Origin: Antedon mediterranea
Taxonomy: Eukaryota > Echinodermata > Crinoidea > Comatulida > Antedonidae
Reading direction: 5' to 3'
Assembly: GCF_964355755.1 (NCBI RefSeq)
Contig: NC_092677.1
Span: 19,936,101-20,000,100, forward strand
DNA length: 64,000 nt
Made by a program: the position numbers and the translations under genes. Below, in pieces: positions 50,601 through 59,600 of this stretch (its first letter is position 1; each line of letters begins with the position of its first letter). The notes under the pieces were generated by a model. It did no database searches. It had not been told where the DNA came from and worked only from the letters and a program-made list of their open reading frames with translations.

Positions 50601-53600
50601 CTAACTTTAAAAGTATTAAGTTTTCTTAACCAGTACAGCCTTTGATTCCCTTTTTTAACAATCTCATCAGTATTCTTATCAAATTTCAATATATCATCTA
50701 TGAACGTGCCAAGATATTTATATTCATGGACACGTTCAATAACGTTCCCGTCAAGTTTTAAGCATCCCTTATCATTTTTTTTTCCTGAAATATTTATCTT
50801 AAAGTAATTTTCATCGCACCATGTAGTTAGCCTATCAAATTCATTATTATACACATGTTCAGTATTATCCCTCAAAAGACCAATCAATGCCATGTCATCT
50901 GCATATTTTACTATATGGCAGTTTGAATTAGCAGGGAGACAATCACTTGTGGTGCACCTGTATAATTATGCTCCAAATTGCTCTAAACAATTTAATATTA
51001 CACTATGTATGGTAGTAAATATTTCCTTAAACAAAATAACAGACGGTGCTGCATTATTTTACATATCTGTAAAAGAAGAAAAGAATTGTGAATTACTCAA
51101 GAAATACCTTTTGCACAGAATATATGATTTTCCATTCAACACACCACCCTTAGTTGTTGAGAAGGAAGCCATTTTTATGTAATTCACAAGCATTGATAAC
51201 CTATTCTGTTATAAGCTTATATTCCATGTTACAAAAGTAAATTGTATCTCAGAAATTGAAAACTATATATATTTATAAATAAATCTTCATTAGCTTATTT
51301 GTATGGTATGCAAATAGAAGAGAAACAGAAAAAAAAATATTAGTAAATTCCAAATTCCAAATAAGAGTTATGTTTACTGTAAATAATTAATAGAAAAATA
51401 ATGCTTAAAAAAGAAAGATGTTTCGACTCCACTGGGTCATTCTCAAATACAATGAACAGAGAATTCTTTCCTGAATTTTAAGGATAAACACTAAAAAAGG
51501 GCAACAAACAACAGTAATGTGACGTGTCAGCGACCATGTTATGTCACTGTATAAACTATGCAACCTCCTCTGTTGTGTACCGCCATGGCCGGATCTACAA
51601 ATACCATGTTGGGCCGCCAAATTAAAACAGGGTTTAGTCTCGGCAGGCAGTCAACCGTATCGAATGATCGCGTCGTTAAGTTTGAATTGAAAATACACCT
51701 ATCCTTTGAACAGAATGATTTTTGTAAATCACGGTTTGGCTCAGTGAGTAAAACTCTGTGACAATTGATATCAATGCTTATAGTTGTTCGAGTTCGAATC
51801 CGTGATATGTGTAAATAATAAGTATCACCGCTTAAAGCAAAAAATCAAAACTAGACCACAAAACTATCAAAAAAGATACCAAACCTCACACACAAAATTG
51901 CAAAGTATAAAAAAAACCATTTAAATAAAAAAAAATGTAAATATATGAATAAACACACAAAACGATTCCAATATTGAACATAAAACTTAACAATTCGATT
52001 TATGTCCACTTTTTATGATTTTATCTATAGTGTATCAAGTAATTAATATACCACGAAAAACATTTTATACTTTTGCGCGCATCATCTAATTCACACAGCA
52101 CAAATTTTCTTTAGCCTCTTTTATTTTCGTAAAGTCTTAACAGTCATAAGTATTGCTTTCATTTTTTAGCTTACATATATTTCAATGTGAAGGGATGGTG
52201 TGTAGCAAAATCAATGGCCATAAATAGTTTTTTAATTTTATTCTTGATACAATTTGTTTTTATTTTAATAATTTGTCAAAGTACTTTTATCAAGGTGCAC
52301 TTTTATTAATACGAAGCGATCATTCGCTATGTTTGACTGGCTGCTGAGACTAAACACTGTTTTAAAAGTTGATGGCCCGGCATGGTGTTTGTAACTTTAA
52401 CAACTCAAGAAACATGTAAAATTACTGTTATTTTTTGCCTTTTTTCTTGTGTTTATCCTTAAAATTCAGGAAAGTTATATAGCGTATTGTGTGCGGCCCC
52501 TCAATAAACATTAGTGTACCAAATGTGAGCACGTACCATTCAGCGTCTTCGAAGGAGATACGTAAAATTATGCGAAAAGATTAGTAGCATTAATATATAG
52601 ATTCAGAATAAACAATGTGACTCTGTAAATCATTTTACAATGTATTAGACAAGGCCTTTTGTTATTTAATCTTTGACCCTGATTTGTGTATATAATTCGT
52701 TTTTGTTTGGACTTGAGAATGTCCACACTTTTTTAAGTGTTATTTTTCTATTAATTAAATTATAGTGCTTTTGAATGAATAGTGTGTACTGTACTACAAA
52801 TTAGATTGTTTGTAGTAGTAATATATTGATTAGTTTTATAAATAGAATATCTAATTCTCTAAATTATGTTATTGTTGTATTCCAATGTGTCTATTACCAC
52901 GTTCACATGGTTGGTTCACTTGCGAGCAGATGATCGTTCTGATCAAGTGCGGAAAATATTGTGAGGGGTCACCATTCATCTGGATGAGTTATAATACATT
53001 TAAAATAGTCTTTTTTTTACAAAAATTTTAGTAAATTACCCATGTTTTATGGTAGCAGGTCAACTCGGCTCTAAACCTTCAAGTCAACTCGGCCTCACGT
53101 CAACTAGGGCAAAAACTAATCGGTCAACTCAGCCCCATTCAAGTATGGAACGCAAAAAGTGCTATGTCTATTATTATTTAATATTATGATTATGACTACA
53201 GACACGCTTTTCAAAATGAAGAAATATAAAATATTCAAATAATAATAATAATAGTACGAATTTGTAACGCGCCAATTCCAGCAGTAAGTGATCAAAGGCG
53301 CGGTGTATGAGAGAGCTCAATCTGAAAGAAAAAGATGAGTTTTCAAGGCAGATTTAAAGGCGATTTATAAAAATATATCGTATATATATCATTGCTGATA
53401 TGAATATGAAGTATGCCTACTTCGTCCGTGTTACAAAAACACATGCAGGTACTTTTAGTAAATTGAAGACATCACCATTTGGCCATAGAGCTATAAAATT
53501 AAAATAATTATTTTATACCTCCATGATTTGGCCAAACAATCGTACATATAATTTTTTCCATGATTTGAGAATAAATGCATGTTTTAAACCAGGCCATATA

Positions 53601-56600
53601 CATGGCTGCAGTCGCGTGCTCAGATTTGACCATTCGATCGACAGTGAGCTTTAGATTCGTGTTGCACGCGACTAAAACGGGGAATACCTGGCAGTTGTGG
53701 ATGATCGAAACAGCTTCCATAGGCGCAGATACGTTGGTTTTAGATGTTGTCGCCTAATGTATACACATTTCTGAAGAAATATCAAATGTAATAAATGAAA
53801 GTTGGTGAAATCATTTTCGTTGAAATTATTTTCGTTGCTGAACATATTATTTATTATACGGTCGTTGTTTGCCAAGGTGGTGCTAGCTGACCCAACAATG
53901 CACCTAAAATATTTGGTTTTTAATTAGCCTATTTCAAGCAAGTTTCCCTCCATATACTGTACTGCAACTGCTCCCTAAAAACAAAAATAATGGCGAGTAT
54001 CAGACATGTGAACGAAGCTTATAGATGCTTTATATTGAATTTGTATACACATTAAATTTTTAAATAAATTATTTGCTATTGTGCAATTTTGTAATAGAAC
54101 TAATAAAGCCTAATTAATGAATTTCAGACCATCAGGCTGGGATTCTTTGAAAAAGATTAGTATTTGCTATGAAAACATGACAAACATCAAGCCAGATGAT
54201 CCATTTGAAGATGTGCTCAGTAAACCTCCTAATAGAAAGGTAATCTAACATAAACAAACTTAAAGGTCATTCGATAATATTATACATTTTACATACATTC
54301 AGTCACATTTTGTTTGTTTGTAATATGGATGCAATATTTTTACACAGTCAGCTGGAATCATGACATTTTTAGATTCAATATATTTGGCATAATAACATGG
54401 ACCTATAAATGAACTTATAGGCCCATACTGTATATCATCATCCACATGATGACATAATAAATTACAAATGATTGAATGCTACCATAGTGGAATGGCACTC
54501 CAATATACTGTAGGGTTGGACAATTGGGTGGTATGGAGTACGATAGCATTTTGGAAGTTGTGTTGTTAATACTTGTTACTTTGGTCTATGTGTGAAATGG
54601 GTACTAGTTTACTTTTTTTAATGCTATTGGGAAATTTTATCCCAAATGGTGTTGTAAAATTTTAAATATTTTAAATAAATATTGAATGGACTGTTTTCAT
54701 TTTTTTATTAGCCTTTTCAAGATTGTCGTGAAATTGTTGCTGAAGATGAACAATTGTTTTTGATTAGACAGCAAAATCTGTTAAGCAAAAATATTTCACA
54801 AATTAAAACAGCTGTAAGTTTCTTTATATTAAAAAATGTTTAATAATGTTAACTGACAGAAAACATACAAGGAGAACGTCCTTTTTACCCGGGTCATTAT
54901 CATTCCGAGAACCATCGTATACACTTTCTAGAGGGGGAGCGAGCGAAGCGAGCTAACCCTCTAGTTATATTAAATGCTTTTTACTATAATTTTTTTATGA
55001 AACTAGTAAATCCCCAGGAAATAAAATTGTACATATTTTTTACATTTTTAAAATGTTATTTATTTGTTCTTTATACTGGGTGTAAATTAATTAAACATGT
55101 TTATGTTTTCTTGCGTAAAGGAATCACCCCAGCGCCCAAGCAAGACATCGGGATCACCGTCTGGAACTCCAGGAAGTACTAGCAAAGTTAAAGTTAGTCA
55201 AATAATTTTCTTTACATACATTGTCAGGTAATAGAACATTTTTTTACAGTATGCACATCTCTTGTTGTGGACAATCACAATGAAACATTCATGTGTGATT
55301 TTCTTCTGAATAATATGGATTTTACCCTTATTTGCATTATTCCACCAAATGACTAAGCAAGCAAGCTTAAATTCAATAAACTGCATTTATGGCATTGTTA
55401 ATTTCAATTTTATTACCTTAGGTCTACATATCTCATGGGCATACCTAGGCCTGTTAAAAGCTTGTTTCATCACCCACGCACCACAGCTAGATGCAGTTGT
55501 GATATAAAAAACATTGTTTCTAAAATTCAAAATTCTAGATGATTATATAATAATAGTAATATCGGTAGGCTGAAAGTGCGTTTATGGGTGTAGCCAACAA
55601 TGACAAAATACATAGGAGGCCTATGACAAAAAGGTGTGCAAACTACAATAAACTTTTCTTCTGATAAACATGCACAATTTTTAATTTTACAAAATAAAAA
55701 TATCAGATGGGGTATAATTCATGTTTTTTTTTTTAACTTATTACTATTATTAACTAGAAAGCCACTCCGAGAGTGCATACCTCCGCCTACTGTAAAATTC
55801 TCCTACATAAGATTTCTCCGGTAAAACAAAAATAAATATATTTGTGTGTGTCTTAATGCTGTTTGTGATTTATGCTAATTTCACTACAAGCATGTGTATG
55901 CGAGTTTGGTGTAATGGTTATGTAACAAGCCTTTCAATTAACAATAGCTTCAGTTGACTAACAATAGAACAGCAACGCGAAAATCAAACGAGTGAATTTG
56001 AAAAGAAAATAGGTTTTTTAAACTACTGGCATCAAAAAACGTGAACATTAAATCAAATTATGTTTTAAAATTACAAATCACAAATTATAACTCTTGCCTC
56101 TTGTACAAAAATGAAGTTTTTTGGACAAGTAGTTCTCGAGAAAATGCAATTTCAGTATACTTGTTACTTTAAGACTGCTCGCCGGCTTTTGAAAAATTCT
56201 GTCCTATCAGGTCTGAAAAGTATACTAAAAAGTGGTCCAGAATTGGGACAATGGTCCCAAAATTTAATGGAATGGTCCTTGACCACATATCTATCTGTAT
56301 ATTCATTTTGGTAAAGATCTTGTAATTACTTTTTGAGTAATCCTGCTAACAAACAAATGAAAGCACTCGGAAACTGAGTGAAATACTTGGCAAAATATAT
56401 CCACTGACTCGGAGCATGTTGAAAGATACATTTTTTTTTGCTTTAGGTATTAGCTTTACATTGTTAAAATCCTGCTGGGGTTAATAATTTGTTTAAATAA
56501 TTTTTTGATACAAACAACTCCGGCATTGCAACAATGACCTTTCTAAAATCAAGATTTACCAGAATAATGATCGAGGAGTGTCTTGAAGCTGTACCGATTT

Positions 56601-59600
56601 GCGGCGCCTCTGCCTTAACCCATGTAGTAATATATCAATTTACCTGAAAATCAATAGGCATGTTCTGTAAGTATATACCTGATGAAATAAGGAAGGACAC
56701 ACGCTGGTGCTAACAAAACTAATTATCAACGTACAATAGTTTAATTTGAATAACAATAGAACACCAACGCGAAAAACAAACTGGTGAATTTGAAAAGAAA
56801 TAGGTTTTTTAAAACTACTCGTCTCAAAAAACCTGTACATTAAATCAAATTATGTTTTGAAAATTACAAATCACAATTTATAACTCTTGCCTCTTGTCCA
56901 AAAATGAGTTTTTTTAGACAAGTAGTTGTCGAGAAAATGTAATTTCAGTACACTTTTTACTTTTAGACTGCCCTTTTAACACTAGCCGGACTGACAATAA
57001 TATCATTTTTATTATTTGTGAAGTTATTAATAAACCAATTTTGTTGATTTTCAATAGGCATGGTCTGAAGGTATATACCTATCTACACCCAAAAATTTAG
57101 AACGATAACTTGAAAACTGTAGGCGCTATCGTGCTAACAAACAAACTAGCCTTCGCGCATAGCGCGATACTTGGCCAAATCAAAATTGGCCTCCTAAAGA
57201 CACTTGACCTTGACCGATTTTAACCCGATCCAAGTTCAGTATATGTCATAAACCTCCCTTGTAACATAAAAATAGAGACATAATTTCTCTAGATTTAATT
57301 ATAAATCAGCCGTATAATTTATATACTAAGAAATATACCTGAACACACAATACGAATAATAAAAAAAAAAAAATCTGATTTCGTGTCATTTCACAAGGTG
57401 AGACTTGACCTCGGTAACTTAAATGCTGTAGACACCAGCACAGACCACCGAGCCATACACAACTGCCTAACATGTGAAGAAAGATTCCTCTGTGTATTTA
57501 CCATTGTGAGCGATAGAGCGATGACAAACACACACACAAACCGAACCGAACAATAGAACAGCACGCGGGAAAAACACACGGGTGAATTTGAAAAGAAATA
57601 GGTTTTTAAAACTATTCGCATCAAAAAACCTGTACATTAAATCTAATTATGTTTTAAAATTACAAATCACAAATTATAACACTTGCCTCTTGTACAAAAA
57701 TGAAGTTTTTTGGACAAGTAGTTCTCGAGAAAATGCAATTTAAGTTTACTTGTTAATTTAAGACTGCTCACCGGCTTTTGATAATTCTGTCCTATCTTTT
57801 AACACTAGCAGGTCTGAAAATAATTTTTAAAAGTGGCCCAGAATTGGAACCGTGGTCCGGATTTTAACCAAAATTGGGCGGTGTCGTCCTTGCACCAGGT
57901 GACATGTATGGTAGTAATTTGGAGTCATTCGAATCAAAACTGTGAGCGCCAGAGTGATGACAAACAAACAAACAAACAAACACACAAACCAAACAGATCA
58001 ACATACTTGGCCAATTTTCAATTTGGCCAAGTAACAAACAAACAAACATACATACAAACAAAGTGAATACTATACTTGGCAAAATTCTTTTTGCCAAGTA
58101 ACAAACAAACAAACAAACACACGCTACCGATTACATATACCTCCTTGGCGGAGGTAAATAATCATCTATGTTGTATTTTAAGAATTATATTTTTGTCACA
58201 TCTGTCTGTTAGTGATGAAAGGTATGGTATTTGCTCGGCTACATACACCTATGTGGGACTAGCTAGGCTAATGAGTTTGACATAGTTTTTAGGTGAATAA
58301 AAAAGACATAGAATGAAATATGAGTATGTCTTGTAATTTTTATTAGAATTTGATTATACAAAATAACACCATCGTTTTTATTCAAATAAACAATTGTGCC
58401 AATCCAAAAAAACATTTGCAAATGCTTCAAAATCTTGAGTATTTGAGCCACAGGTGGGTTAGTCAATGTAGCGTTCGTTATGGGAATGATGTCATTATTA
58501 CCCACAACCTGTAGTCTGTAGCGGAAGTATGTCAAGTGTGTTAAGGCACAAAATTGGTATCACAATTGCGTTGGTATATAAAAATGTCTCCACTCAAGAT
58601 TGGAACTAATTGTTTTTTTTTAAATTGAAGATTGTATTTAAGACAGGTAGTTCAATAGAAACAGGTTCTAATCACACTGAACACATTGTGTGATCGTTAT
58701 TTATGTTTAACATAAAACCATAGTTATCAGCACGACAAACGCAACGTGCACATCATATGTTAGAATATTTCACATAGAAACAAGATTATGCCATTATAAC
58801 CTGAAGAAAATAAAATGTTAGTGTTCTCTCTATTTTGTGTCTAAACAGTATACATAAGCATAGGTAAAATTACGGGACCAGTCTTTTACTCCAATTTTTA
58901 ACATGACGTCATCAAAATGAAACACAAAGATAGCAATTTTGGAAGAAAAATAATCCGAGCAACACCATATTAACGTGTTGAGGAGATTTGGACACATAGA
59001 ATATAGATGCGCACTCTTTTAAATGTGATGAACTATGACGCAAAATATGAAAATTTAAATTCAACTGACCATATGATGCTGTCACAACATCCAATACACA
59101 AAATGTTTACATGAATTTGGATCTACAATTCAAACATTTTAATAATGAGAATCACTTTTTATTCTGAGGAGTTATAACTTATTGACATTTACTTTAAATA
59201 TAAAAATAAGTGACCCACATTATTCACACTTTTGAACATGTTGACGTCATCAAAATTAAAATGTTTGTAACTCCTACAAAAGATAATTGATTCTCGACAT
59301 AATCCATGCATATTAATGTGACATAATTGTCTACTCTTTCATCTCTCTGGTGTCTTAACGACATAATTTAGATCACTCATCTTTGATTCAATTTCATATG
59401 GACCATGCAGTTGTGCTTGCATTAGGCTTTCCTGAATGGGAAACAACGGCAAAACTTTGTCCCCAGCTTTTTGCATTTTTATCATACCAAGTTTTCATCT
59501 TAGTTTATGCTTTTACCAAATTTACATTTGCGATTACAGTCGCCCTTTAGTTTATTCTTAAAGTCACATACATAATCAATAAATTAACATTTAGTTCCTT

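Noticed and set aside
51558-51761. Plus-strand ORF starting [15 protein letters not shown] in dynein intron 7
   Set aside because: It overlaps a tRNA-like SINE head and shows no conserved domain.
57864-58112. Minus-strand ORF rich in VCLFV repeats
   Set aside because: It reads through (CAAA)n microsatellite sequence.
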